DNA from: Fredinandcohnia humi
Lineage (GTDB): Bacteria; Bacillota; Bacilli; Bacillales; Bacillaceae_L
NCBI RefSeq assembly: GCF_001439915.1
Contig: NZ_LMBW01000005.1
Coordinates: 269,470 to 328,949 of the forward strand
Direction of reading: 5' to 3'
DNA: 59,480 nucleotides
The position numbers were made by a program, and so were the translations under genes. Under the pieces are notes generated by a model that saw nothing but the letters and a program-made list of their open reading frames with translations, was not told where the DNA came from and did not search any database. Shown piece by piece: positions 7,997-15,125 of this stretch; position 1 is the first letter of the stretch; every line of letters starts with the position of its first letter.

Positions 7997-8464
7997 TTAA
8001 TTCACAATAATTTTAGTAGCCATTAATTGGTGACCGGCACCGCAATATTCATTACATAAAACTAAATATTCACCAGCTTCATCAAAGGTTTGAGTGATTT
8101 TTTGAATATGTCCTGGCATTACCATTGCGTTTAAGTTTGTACCTGCAACTTGGAATCCGTGTACAACATCTTTAGATGTCATGATAAAGTGAACTTTTGA
8201 ACCAGCAGGTATTTCGATATTTCCTGGATTAAAGGCGAATATTTCCAATGTCATAACAACTTCATATTCGTTTTCGCCAATTTGATAAACACCTGGTTTG
8301 TCAAATGGAGCTGTTTCATCAACTTTCTGAGGATCAATTGTATCCATATGACTTGGTGGTCCCATTTCCAATGCAAAGGTTTGGTATCCAGTTACGAGCA
8401 TGAATATGACGATCATACCAAAACTTAATGCAAGCCATATTTTTTCATCAAGATGCATTTTCAT
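7997..8464 (-). CDS. cbaB: CuA-containing subunit II
   Basis: 155 residues: one N-terminal membrane helix and an external cupredoxin domain. The complete CuA set is visible: His in DVVHGF near residue 113 and CNEYCGAGHQLM near 137-148 (two Cys, His, Met). DEKIWLALS aligns with the Thermus subunit II segment that carries the K-channel entry glutamate, so a proton route from the cytoplasm may persist. It takes electrons from a cytochrome c and passes them to subunit I. It lies between the small subunit gene and cbaA with gaps of 11 and 14 bp. ATG 8464 follows GGAGGG. Confidence 0.93.
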   Translation of the reverse strand: MKMHLDEKIWLALSFGMIVIFMLVTGYQTFALEMGPPSHMDTIDPQKVDETAPFDKPGVYQIGENEYEVVMTLEIFAFNPGNIEIPAGSKVHFIMTSKDVVHGFQVAGTNLNAMVMPGHIQKITQTFDEAGEYLVLCNEYCGAGHQLMATKIIVN

Positions 8465-8475
8465 TATTATCCCTC

Positions 8476-8625
8476 CTAGAATCTAGCCATGAATAGGCTG
8501 AATAGTACTATATACGTAAAAAGAATGACTGCTCCAACAACACCGACTGAAATCCAAGTTCCTACTAAAGGTCCTTGATATTCACCGTCTGTAGTTTTGT
8601 TTCGGTTCACTTTTGAAGCTCCCAT
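8476..8625 (-). CDS. Subunit IIa-like single-helix protein
   Basis: 49 residues from ATG 8625, preceded by AAGGAGG at nine bases. The longer frame to 8700 runs back through the promoter and is rejected. A polar N-terminus (MGASKVNRNKTTDGEYQGPL) is followed by one hydrophobic helix ending LFSLFMARF, similar in design to the ba3 subunit IIa ending VFFARG. It is the first gene of the cba operon and probably completes the three-subunit enzyme, replacing the missing helix of subunit II. Confidence 0.75.
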   Translation of the reverse strand: MGASKVNRNKTTDGEYQGPLVGTWISVGVVGAVILFTYIVLFSLFMARF

Positions 8626-8651
8626 CCAACTCAACCTCCTTATGTTCTTCT

Positions 8652-8711
8652 TACTTACATCATAGTTAGGAACCATTCTCAATGTTGTGAACTGAATCAC
8701 ACTTAAAGTGT
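8652..8711 (-). promoter_or_regulatory. Fnr-type promoter of the cba operon
   Basis: TGTGATTCAGTTCACA at 8686-8701 (minus strand) is a perfect Fnr/Crp-family site (TGTGA-N6-TCACA). A -10 TATGAT lies at 8659-8664. With a start near 8652 the site is centred at -41.5, the class II activator position, and no good -35 is needed. A second palindrome, ACACTTAAAGTGT (8699-8711), overlaps its far edge and may bind another regulator. Confidence 0.82.
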
Positions 8712-8739
8712 AATTTTTGATACACCCATAAAATAAAGA

Positions 8740-8763
8740 ACGGGAAAATAGGCTTTTTCCCGT
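8740..8763 (-). terminator. Hairpin upstream of the cba promoter
   Basis: ACGGGAAAA pairs with TTTTCCCGT, followed by TTCTTTATTTTAT on the minus strand. It may insulate the cba promoter from readthrough of the methyltransferase gene. Confidence 0.55.
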
Positions 8764-8891
8764 CCTTTAGGTCTAATCCAAAATGCACCAAACCCTTGAT
8801 ACCATTGGCTTTTTGGTACTCTTTCTCTTTTTTATCCTTAGTCTAAATACAAAAATGACAAATTGGTGAACATACATATATTTACATGAAA

Positions 8892-8919
8892 AGGCAGCCC
8901 CCATCATTGGAGGCTGCCT
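8892..8919 (-). terminator. Terminator of the methyltransferase gene
   Basis: AGGCAGCC and GGCTGCCT form an 8-bp stem overlapping the stop codon, followed by TTTTC on the minus strand. Confidence 0.75.
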
Positions 8920-9523
8920 ATCCTAACTGATAAACCACAAATCTCTCATATGTATTTTTCTCAAACAACTCTGGAATGACAATCTCTTTCCTCATTTGAA
9001 AAGGAGTATTATTCTCCAAAAAGTAGGTGTAATCCGATGATCCATAATATAGAATAACCTCTATTTTACGCGGAACCTTCTCGTATGAACGAAGAATATT
9101 GGCAATCGTATGTTTAAAAACCTGAATTGAAAAAGGATTAAAAAAGTAAAACCGATTATCCAGTGGATGGATTTCATAATCCTGCGCGGCACAATGATGA
9201 ACTTCAATTTCCTCTTTGCGGATCCCCTGCCTTTTTGCATAGCGTTCTCGATTTTGAACTGCATCATGATATAGGCTTTTGTCAATCTCAACCCCAACAA
9301 CCTTGGACCCCAAAAAATGATGAATATAAAAAAGGAACCGGCCTTTTCCACAACCAAAATCTACTACCCGATCCGTTTCCTTTAATTGATAGTGCTCAAA
9401 TAATTCTGCTAGCCCTTCATACGGTGTCGGCTCATAGCGATAATAATGAACAGATGAACTAAATCCCTTTTGTCCACCACCCGTTTTTACATGTAAAAGT
9501 GCATCGAAATACTGATCATCCAT
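8918..9523 (-). CDS. Class I SAM-dependent methyltransferase
   Basis: 201 residues. Motif I DRVVDFGCGKGRF (about residues 51-63) forms the SAM-binding loop and VVGVEIDK follows as motif II. FYFFNPFS near 127 is in the position of the acidic/NPF catalytic motif, suggesting an N-methyltransferase or a degenerate member. The substrate is unknown. It lies between ctaB and the cba operon on the same strand, with terminators on both sides, so functional linkage to respiration is not shown. ATG 9523 follows a purine-rich AAGGAGA. Confidence 0.75.
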   Translation of the reverse strand: MDDQYFDALLHVKTGGGQKGFSSSVHYYRYEPTPYEGLAELFEHYQLKETDRVVDFGCGKGRFLFYIHHFLGSKVVGVEIDKSLYHDAVQNRERYAKRQGIRKEEIEVHHCAAQDYEIHPLDNRFYFFNPFSIQVFKHTIANILRSYEKVPRKIEVILYYGSSDYTYFLENNTPFQMRKEIVIPELFEKNTYERFVVYQLG

Positions 9524-9558
9524 TGGTAATCTCCTTACGACGAAATTAAATACAAAAT

Positions 9559-9589
9559 GACCCCACTACTTTCCAAAAGTAGCGAGGTC
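9559..9589 (-). terminator. Terminator of ctaB
   Basis: GACC-x-C-x-CTACTTT pairs with AAAGTAG-x-G-x-GGTC; an interrupted 12-bp stem followed by ATTTTGTATTT on the minus strand. Confidence 0.7.
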
Positions 9590-9600
9590 CAATTCTGTTT

Positions 9601-10503
9601 TCATCCGAAATATTCCGGTAATGTGACGATAACCATTAATAGGAAGATAAGCAAAATATAGTTCACAGAATATAAGAAATTCCAGCGAGCCCATTTCATA
9701 TCATCCTTGACTGAAAAACCTTTAATACTCAAAATAATCCAGCCGATATTTAGCAATGTCGCAAGAACGACAAAAGTCATTCCGAGGTCACCTAAAAAGA
9801 AAGGCAACGGGAACAAACAAATAACCCAGAACAGAAAATGTTTCTTCGTTACCTCAAAACCACGAACAACCGGAAGCATTGCCACCCTCGCAGCCTTATA
9901 ATCGTCATATTTTCTCATTGCTATAGCATACGTATGCGGCATTTGGAACACAAATAATATCAAAAAGAGCACGATTGGGACAGTATGATGGATAGGTGCA
10001 ACAGCTGCCCACCCCATTAATGGCGAAACGGCGCCAGATACGCTCCCTATCACAGTATTTACCGTAAATCTGCGCTTAGACCACATGGTATACAACACAA
10101 CATACGTAAACCAGCCTATAAACGTAAAAAAGACGGCTTCATATGTGGTGAAAAACAGAAAAACGAATCCTAAAATAGTACAGATAATACCTAAAGCCAA
10201 CACAGTATTTAAGGAAAAATGGCCAGTTACAGTAGGTCGTTTTTTTGTTCGATCCATGACTGTATCGATGTCAACATCGTACCAATTGTTAATGATTAAA
10301 GCCCCTGCCATGACGAGTGTGCTTCCAATCATTGTATATAGAAACAATCCCAAGTTTTCCTGAAATGATGCACCCGTAAAGTAAATGGCTAACCAAAATC
10401 CTGAAAACACAGGTAGAACATTTGCTAATAAAACTCCTGCCTTAAAAAGAGATTTAAGATCAGCTATGAGGGATGTTTTTTGCAGCTGTATTTCTGTTTT
10501 CAT
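9601..10503 (-). CDS. ctaB: Protohaem IX farnesyltransferase (haem O synthase) CtaB
   Basis: 300 residues, UbiA prenyltransferase family, about nine membrane helices. The first Asp-rich motif NNWYDVDIDTVMDRTKKRP (about residues 72-90) and the second, YDDYKAARVAMLP (about 198-210), are both complete. It farnesylates haem B to haem O, the precursor of haem A, for terminal oxidases. ATG 10503 follows a GGAGAGAGG-type site. The usual partner ctaA is not adjacent. Its presence 1.9 kb from cba could mean that enzyme uses a farnesylated haem (an argument for oxidase activity) or may simply serve another oxidase elsewhere. Confidence 0.95.
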   Translation of the reverse strand: MKTEIQLQKTSLIADLKSLFKAGVLLANVLPVFSGFWLAIYFTGASFQENLGLFLYTMIGSTLVMAGALIINNWYDVDIDTVMDRTKKRPTVTGHFSLNTVLALGIICTILGFVFLFFTTYEAVFFTFIGWFTYVVLYTMWSKRRFTVNTVIGSVSGAVSPLMGWAAVAPIHHTVPIVLFLILFVFQMPHTYAIAMRKYDDYKAARVAMLPVVRGFEVTKKHFLFWVICLFPLPFFLGDLGMTFVVLATLLNIGWIILSIKGFSVKDDMKWARWNFLYSVNYILLIFLLMVIVTLPEYFG

Positions 10504-10664
10504 TCTTATCCTCTCTCCTGCCTTCTATTACAAGAACAATATACTTCAAATATACTATACCATTTTTATAGCTTTTAGGATAAGAAAACCACTTTTTACC
10601 TACTTCTATAGTAATAACAAATTTATTTGAATTTTTCCATATAACTTTCTACTTTAAAAGCTAT

Positions 10665-10692
10665 TGATTCCCTCGAAAAATTTAGGTATGAT
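10665..10692 (+). promoter_or_regulatory. Probable sigma-A promoter of the GntP permease
   Basis: TTGATT at 10665-10670 and TATGAT at 10687-10692 with a 16-bp spacer; leader of about 150 nt. Inside the leader, 10748-10761 resembles a cre site but with two mismatches. Confidence 0.55.
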
Positions 10693-10850
10693 AGGAACAT
10701 TGTTTTTTGTTTGTTTCCTAAACAAATTAATAGTAAATATCGCCAATTGGAAACGTAGTCAGCGATTGGTATGATTTTTCAAAATGTAACACAAACTTTC
10801 GGAAACAAATACAAATAATTTTACACCATAAATTCACAGGAGGAAATTCA

Positions 10851-12188
10851 ATGAGTTGGTTTGTCGATAATTTACCAATTATCTCGGTTATCCTTGGGGT
10901 TGCTTTACTCCTCTTTTTAAATATGAAGCTAAAGCTAAATAGTGTAATTGCCCTTTTACTAGCAGCAATCCTTGTTGGTTTATTAAACGGAATGAACCTT
11001 ACTAGCATTGTTTCTACTATTAAAGCAGGTCTTGGCAGCACACTCGGAAGCCTTGCACTAATTATTGGTTTGGGTGCTGTATTAGGTAAATTAATGGTTG
11101 ATTGTGGAGCTGCACAACGTATTGCTTCCACCCTATTAAAAAAATTTGGTGTTAAAAAGGTAGAATGGGCCCTCATCATTATCGGTATGGTATTTGGGAT
11201 CTCCGTATTCTATGAGGTTGCCTTTATTATTTTAGCTCCACTAGTAATTAGTATCGCCATGGAAGCAAAGGTTCCATTCTTAAAGCTTGGAATTACAATG
11301 GTTGCGGCTACTACATTATCACATAGTTTATTCCCACCTCAGCCTGGTCCGACTGCATTGGTTGATGCATACGGAGCAGACATGGGAATGGTTTATATCA
11401 TTGGGATTGTTGTCTTTATTCCTGCTGTTATCGCAGCTGGAATCATTTTACCAAGAATGATGAAAAATTTAGATCGTCCGATTCCAACACTAATGGAAAA
11501 GCCAAAAGAGTTTACTGAAGAAGAAATGCCTGGTTTTGGTTTAAGTCTTTTTGTTCCATTAATCCCAGCAATCATGATCATGACTGCAACTATATTAAAT
11601 ATGTTTATTGAAGAAGGAAGCACGTTCCATGAAATTATTAACTTCCTAGGTAGTGCGGAAATTAGTTTACTTGTTGCCGTATTAATTGGTTTTTATGTAT
11701 TCGGCATTCGCACAGGAAGAGACATTTCTACCGTAATGGACTCTTTCTCTAACGCAATCAAAGGGATTGCCATGATTATCTTTATCGTAGGTGCTGGGGG
11801 TGCCTTCAAACAAGTTATCCTTGATTCCGGCGTCGGTGATTATATTGCCTCTATGATGGAAAATACAACAATCTCACCGCTCATTATGGCTTGGTTTATT
11901 ACTGCATTACTTCGTATCGCTACAGGTACAGGTGTTGTATCAGCGATTACTGCTGCTGGTATTGTAGGTCCCCTTATTGATACTTTTGACGTTAGTCCTG
12001 TATTAATGGTGCTTGCTACAGCAGCTGGTAGTAACACAATCACACACGTGAATGACGCATCTTTCTGGTTATTTAAAGAATATTTTGGTCTAAACATTAA
12101 GGATACTTTTAAAACATGGGGTCTATTATTATTCACAACCTCTATTGTAGGTTTAGGTGTTGTCTTGATCCTTGATATATTTATGTAA
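10851..12188 (+). CDS. GntP-family gluconate/organic-acid permease
   Basis: 445 residues, about 12-14 membrane helices, full length for the GntP family (gluconate:proton symporters and relatives for other hydroxy acids). Family landmarks: GLGAVLGKLMVDCGAAQRIA near residue 75, HSLFPPQPGPTALVDAYGAD near 156, ATGTGVVSAITAAGIV near 362 and SNTITHVNDASFWLFKEYFG near 392. AGGAGG precedes ATG 10851 by seven bases. No kinase or dehydrogenase gene adjoins, so the substrate (gluconate, glycerate, idonate) is open. It stands alone between its own promoter and terminator. Confidence 0.88.
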   Translation: MSWFVDNLPIISVILGVALLLFLNMKLKLNSVIALLLAAILVGLLNGMNLTSIVSTIKAGLGSTLGSLALIIGLGAVLGKLMVDCGAAQRIASTLLKKFGVKKVEWALIIIGMVFGISVFYEVAFIILAPLVISIAMEAKVPFLKLGITMVAATTLSHSLFPPQPGPTALVDAYGADMGMVYIIGIVVFIPAVIAAGIILPRMMKNLDRPIPTLMEKPKEFTEEEMPGFGLSLFVPLIPAIMIMTATILNMFIEEGSTFHEIINFLGSAEISLLVAVLIGFYVFGIRTGRDISTVMDSFSNAIKGIAMIIFIVGAGGAFKQVILDSGVGDYIASMMENTTISPLIMAWFITALLRIATGTGVVSAITAAGIVGPLIDTFDVSPVLMVLATAAGSNTITHVNDASFWLFKEYFGLNIKDTFKTWGLLLFTTSIVGLGVVLILDIFM

Positions 12189-12201
12189 TGTATATCTATG
12201 A

Positions 12202-12231
12202 ACCCTAACAATCCGTTAGGGTTTTGTTTTT
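12202..12231 (+). terminator. Terminator of the GntP permease
   Basis: AACCCTAAC and GTTAGGGTT, perfect 9-bp stem with a 5-nt loop, followed by TTGTTTTTATTTT. Confidence 0.9.
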
Positions 12232-12386
12232 ATTTTCCCCATTATTTTTACTAAAAAAATGAAACCATCCTGCTTTTTCATCGTATATAGGGTAGCAAGT
12301 TGAGGAAGGTGATTTACAGGAGATTTTCATGATAATAGGTTATAATGGTAACAATACAGATACTAACTTACGGAGGTACACATTAT

Positions 12387-12836
12387 ATGAAAAAGGTCTT
12401 ATCCGCATTCATTGCACTTACTCTGATTCTTTCGCCACTTGGAAACTTTGTCTTCCAGGACCAAACAACAACAGTTGAGGCAAGAGGCTATAAATCAGGT
12501 AAAAGAGGTTTTAACAATAATATTGGAAACACAAACAAATCAAATTTTCAACAGCGACAAAAGAAAAAGGAAGAAAATAATGTTACAAATAAATCTACTG
12601 CCCCTACAAATCCTAAGGGTGGATTCATGTCTGGCGGTTTAATGAAGGGTCTAATGCTAGGTGGACTTGCAGGCTTCCTATTCGGTGGTCTATTAGGTGG
12701 AATGGGTATGCTTGGCTCATTTTTAGGATTAATGGTTAACGTCCTTGCCATCTATATTCTGATCTCAATCATTCGCAAAATCTTCGTAATGATGAGGGAT
12801 AAAAAGAAAAATGAGACTGATCCATGGCAGCGCTAA
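12387..12836 (+). CDS. Exported glycine-rich membrane protein of unknown function
   Basis: 149 residues from ATG 12387 (GGAGG nine to ten bases upstream; the longer frame from 12345 lacks a ribosome site). Signal peptide of about 32 residues ending VEA, then RGYKSGKRGFNNN, a polar Asn/Lys/Gln linker, a Gly/Leu/Met-rich segment (GGLMKGLMLGGLAGFLFGG) and a final membrane helix with a basic tail. The layout copies the N-terminal half of bacterial Tim44-like proteins without the Tim44 domain. The 13-bp overlap with the next gene indicates an operon. Confidence 0.7.
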   Translation: MKKVLSAFIALTLILSPLGNFVFQDQTTTVEARGYKSGKRGFNNNIGNTNKSNFQQRQKKKEENNVTNKSTAPTNPKGGFMSGGLMKGLMLGGLAGFLFGGLLGGMGMLGSFLGLMVNVLAIYILISIIRKIFVMMRDKKKNETDPWQR

Positions 12837-13111
12837 TTCTTTCCGAACAAGAAATCATTAATGCGGTTTGTGTCTATATCGGTTTGAAAAAGCAAGTAAA
12901 GCCAGAGGATGTTGAAGTGGAGCTAATGTATGACGATGATTATGGGTTCTCTGCGGAAGTATATGTGAACGATCGAAAACAGGTCCTCATCATGGCGAAT
13001 TTAATTGAAGCGATTCGTTTATGGTTAGGCGAATTTCTTAACAAAGATCCATATGCCGGGATCAAGCTTGTGTTAGACGACGAAGAGGGTATTATTGCTC
13101 AAATTAATTAA
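12824..13111 (+). CDS. yxcD: YxcD-type protein (DUF2653)
   Basis: 95 residues, acidic, no membrane segment. The N-terminal LSEQEIINAVCVYIGLKKQVKPEDVEVELMYDDDYGFSAEVYV resembles B. subtilis YxcD as I remember it, a DUF2653 protein of unknown function. ATG 12824 lies inside the preceding gene and has no clear ribosome site of its own, so translation is probably coupled to the exported protein. The gene pairing suggests that the two act together. Confidence 0.75.
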   Translation: MAALILSEQEIINAVCVYIGLKKQVKPEDVEVELMYDDDYGFSAEVYVNDRKQVLIMANLIEAIRLWLGEFLNKDPYAGIKLVLDDEEGIIAQIN

Positions 13112-13292
13112 GAAAAGCGGAAGTGCCTTGTAAAGAGGAACATCGACGTTTGCCATGTCCTGTGGCAAACGTCGATGTCAGCACTTCCTGTGCAAGTCCG
13201 ACAAGCATAAGAAAAGCCGGCGAGAAGGATGCCTTTAATCCTTCTTGACGGATTGGCTAGACCATAGAGGGGCTAGGCGCTGGAGCTAGACA
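13112..13292 (+). repeat. Dispersed mosaic repeat (family AB), direct copy with long hairpin
   Basis: Starts AGAAAAGCGGAAGTGCC and ends GGCTAGGCGCTGGAGCTAGA. It holds a 15-bp perfect hairpin, CATCGACGTTTGCCA (13141-13155) with TGGCAAACGTCGATG (13163-13177), whose loop on the minus strand reads CAGGACA, and a small hairpin GCACTTCCTGTGC (13181-13193; minus strand loop AGGAA). The rest (GACAAGCATAAG onward) is shared with the 14.8 kb copy. Confidence 0.85.
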
Positions 13293-13296
13293 ACGA

Positions 13297-13327
13297 AAAA
13301 AAGCACATCCGTTCGGATGAGCTTTTT
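13297..13327. terminator. Bidirectional terminator
   Basis: AAAAGC-x-CATCCG pairs with CGGATG-x-GCTTTT around a 2-nt loop; A-run and T-run on either side serve yxcD and the diguanylate cyclase gene. Confidence 0.85.
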
Positions 13328-14518
13328 TTATTTTGCCAGTTCGATGCGATTTTTTCCACTTTCCTTTGCAACATAAAGTGCTTGGTCTGCTGCCTTCTTT
13401 AAGGAATCGACGGTTGTTCCATTATACGGATAGACACCAACACCTGTACTGATCGATACGGTGATTTTTTCATCATTAACGATGAGCGGGTGTTCATTAT
13501 AGTACTCCTTTAACGTAGCATACATATCCTTCACACATGTATCAATGTAGGTTTTAATGAGAATCATGAACTCATCGCCTGCATACCGATAACCTTCAAC
13601 CTTATCATTACATACCGATTTTATTCCGTCCGCAAGTATCTTTAAATATAAATCACCAGCATCATGTCCAAAACGGTCATTGACTCGTTTTAAATCATCA
13701 GAGTCAATCATCATAATTGTAATCTCTTCATTTTCCTTTAGAATTAATTGCGCTAAATCCTCATGGAATGCACGGTGATTTTTTAATCCAGTTAATTCGT
13801 CGGTACGAGACATCGTGTAAATTTTCGCATATAATCGGGCTGTTTCTATCGAATTGATAACTTGTGCACCAATCATTTGCAAAAGGTCCTCATGCTCCTT
13901 CCGATAAGCAAAGTCCTTAAAGCTTTGAGTCGAGATAACACCCTTTACCTGGTCATCAATTACGACTGGTACGAATAGACAGGACCGTGTTTCTTCGTCC
14001 CCTTCCCCCATTTTTGTATCGAATTCGATGTTTTGGTTTTGATGCTTAAGGTGAACGATTTCTCGTGTTTTAATAACCTTTGATGTGTAATTTTCACCAA
14101 AATCTATAATACTTGGAGGAGTTGGCTGGTCATTATCCATAATAAAAACCAATTGGATATGCGGGTCACCCGGATTATGCAAGGCAATATAAAATGCATC
14201 CGTCGGCATAACTCGTGAGACCATCTCATACGACTTTTGGAGAAGAACGCTTTCATTCAAAGTTTTGCTGCAGATTTGGGCAAATTCATGGAGGATTCGG
14301 TAATGTTTGTTCATCCAATGCATATTTTCCATCTGCTCGTTCATTTGGTCGAGCTGGGTTAAAAGGATGTTGGTAATCTCTTGTTCTTCTTGTTCCTGAT
14401 AGGTTCCGTCAAAAAAGCCGCGAATCTCATCAGAAATCAGATTCTTTTCGGAACCAACCTTTTCAAGTAGTTCACTTAGTTTTTTTAGTATCTTCAGATT
14501 CTGGATGGTTTTCTCCAT
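13328..14518 (-). CDS. GAF-GGDEF diguanylate cyclase
   Basis: 396 residues, cytoplasmic. Residues 1-75 are helical, about 80-230 form a GAF-like sensor (YRILHEFAQICSKTLNESVLLQKSYEMVSRVMP...), and about 235-396 form a GGDEF domain with DELTGLKNHRAF, DSDDLKRVNDRFGHDAGD and the active-site signature YAGDEF (first Gly replaced by Ala, a variant often active). No RxxD inhibitory site precedes the signature. It should make c-di-GMP from GTP in response to a ligand or redox cue bound by GAF. A c-di-GMP-I riboswitch with terminator sits in its leader, so it is probably controlled by its own product. ATG 14518 has a weak GGAAGTG site. Confidence 0.92.
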   Translation of the reverse strand: MEKTIQNLKILKKLSELLEKVGSEKNLISDEIRGFFDGTYQEQEEQEITNILLTQLDQMNEQMENMHWMNKHYRILHEFAQICSKTLNESVLLQKSYEMVSRVMPTDAFYIALHNPGDPHIQLVFIMDNDQPTPPSIIDFGENYTSKVIKTREIVHLKHQNQNIEFDTKMGEGDEETRSCLFVPVVIDDQVKGVISTQSFKDFAYRKEHEDLLQMIGAQVINSIETARLYAKIYTMSRTDELTGLKNHRAFHEDLAQLILKENEEITIMMIDSDDLKRVNDRFGHDAGDLYLKILADGIKSVCNDKVEGYRYAGDEFMILIKTYIDTCVKDMYATLKEYYNEHPLIVNDEKITVSISTGVGVYPYNGTTVDSLKKAADQALYVAKESGKNRIELAK

Positions 14519-14599
14519 GTGATCACTTCCAAAAATTTTCTATCCAAAAATCTAGTAAAATAGGAGCAACGGCGTGGTAAAGGTTTAATAAATTGGTAT

Positions 14600-14629
14600 A
14601 AAAAAAGACTAATCCAATACCGATTAATC
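14600..14629 (-). terminator. Riboswitch-controlled terminator
   Basis: On the minus strand GATTAATC pairs with GATTAGTC (one G-U) around a 7-nt loop, followed by TTTTTTTATA. It lies between the c-di-GMP aptamer and the cyclase start about 80 bp downstream. Confidence 0.8.
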
Positions 14630-14653
14630 TACGTTCTTACGATACGAGTTATA

Positions 14654-14740
14654 CTCGGCAACTGGCTGGCATGTCCAAATGGCAACTGAACTAAGCCCCT
14701 ATAGTTTTGCGTCTTCATCTTTCAATGAATTTGCCTTTCC
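14654..14740 (-). ncRNA. c-di-GMP-I (GEMM) riboswitch
   Basis: Read on the minus strand: GGCAAATTCATTGAAAGATG (P2 closed by a GAAA tetraloop), then GACGCAAAACTATAGGGGC, the most conserved stretch of the class, then a P3 arm and ATGCCAGCCAGTTGCC, which carries the GC-rich tetraloop-receptor side and closing bases. This matches the GEMM-I consensus in order and spacing. It lies upstream of a diguanylate cyclase gene and is followed by an intrinsic terminator. Confidence 0.9.
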
Positions 14741-14757
14741 TTTATTCAGTTATTACT

Positions 14758-14862
14758 AGAAAAGCGCAAGGCGCGCAGCCTTAGGTGACAAGCATAAGAC
14801 AACCCCAACCTTCCGAAGCGATTGGCTTATGCCCTCGAGCAGATGGCGCCTGGAGCTAGACA
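14758..14862 (+). repeat. Dispersed mosaic repeat (family AB), short copy
   Basis: Begins AGAAAAGCGCAAGGCGC and ends GGCGCCTGGAGCTAGACA, sharing GACAAGCATAAG and both ends with the 13.1 kb copy but lacking the AGGA-loop hairpin cassette. It lies between the cyclase riboswitch and the pot promoter. Confidence 0.8.
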
Positions 14863-14920
14863 TCAAAATTAAAGAAAGAGTATTTTAAATTGTATTTTAA
14901 TTATATTTCTATTTTCTCTT

Positions 14921-14941
14921 TAGGTCAATGAAATTGACCTA
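14921..14941. promoter_or_regulatory. Perfect inverted repeat upstream of potA
   Basis: TAGGTCAAT and ATTGACCTA, 9-bp arms with a 3-bp centre, followed by a CCTTTTTC run. It could be an operator, or a terminator for plus-strand readthrough, about 110 bp before the pot promoter. Confidence 0.5.
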
Positions 14942-15054
14942 ACCTTTTTCTAAAAAATGTGAATTTTTTCCTACTACTAATTTCCTGGTTTCTTTTTTAC
15001 ATTTATTTTTAAAGAGGATCACATACTTTTCAACCTTTACTCGTATGAATGTTA

Positions 15055-15082
15055 TTGAATTCTTTGCCGATTCGTGTATAAT
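15055..15082 (+). promoter_or_regulatory. Sigma-A promoter of potABCD
   Basis: TTGAAT at 15055-15060 and TATAAT at 15077-15082, spacer 16; start near 15089, about 37 nt before potA. It overlaps the spurious longer potA frame and supports the start at 15126. Confidence 0.75.
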
Positions 15083-15125
15083 TATGCCGGATTGCAGTAA
15101 ATTTAATAGAAAGAAGGGGGTTGCT

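Noticed and set aside
6291-8464. Ordinary ba3-type cytochrome c oxidase
   Set aside because: It would need the helix VI tyrosine, which is Asn here; together with the Fnr promoter the oxidase reading is less likely, though not excluded.
10748-10761. CcpA cre site in the GntP leader
   Set aside because: Two mismatches at key positions of the consensus; kept only as a remark under the promoter.
10727-11179. 150-residue ORF antisense to the GntP permease
   Set aside because: Mirror of a membrane-protein gene in another frame; no start signals.
15045-15125. Extended N-terminus of PotA
   Set aside because: It begins upstream of the -35 of the pot promoter (15055-15082) and lacks a ribosome site.
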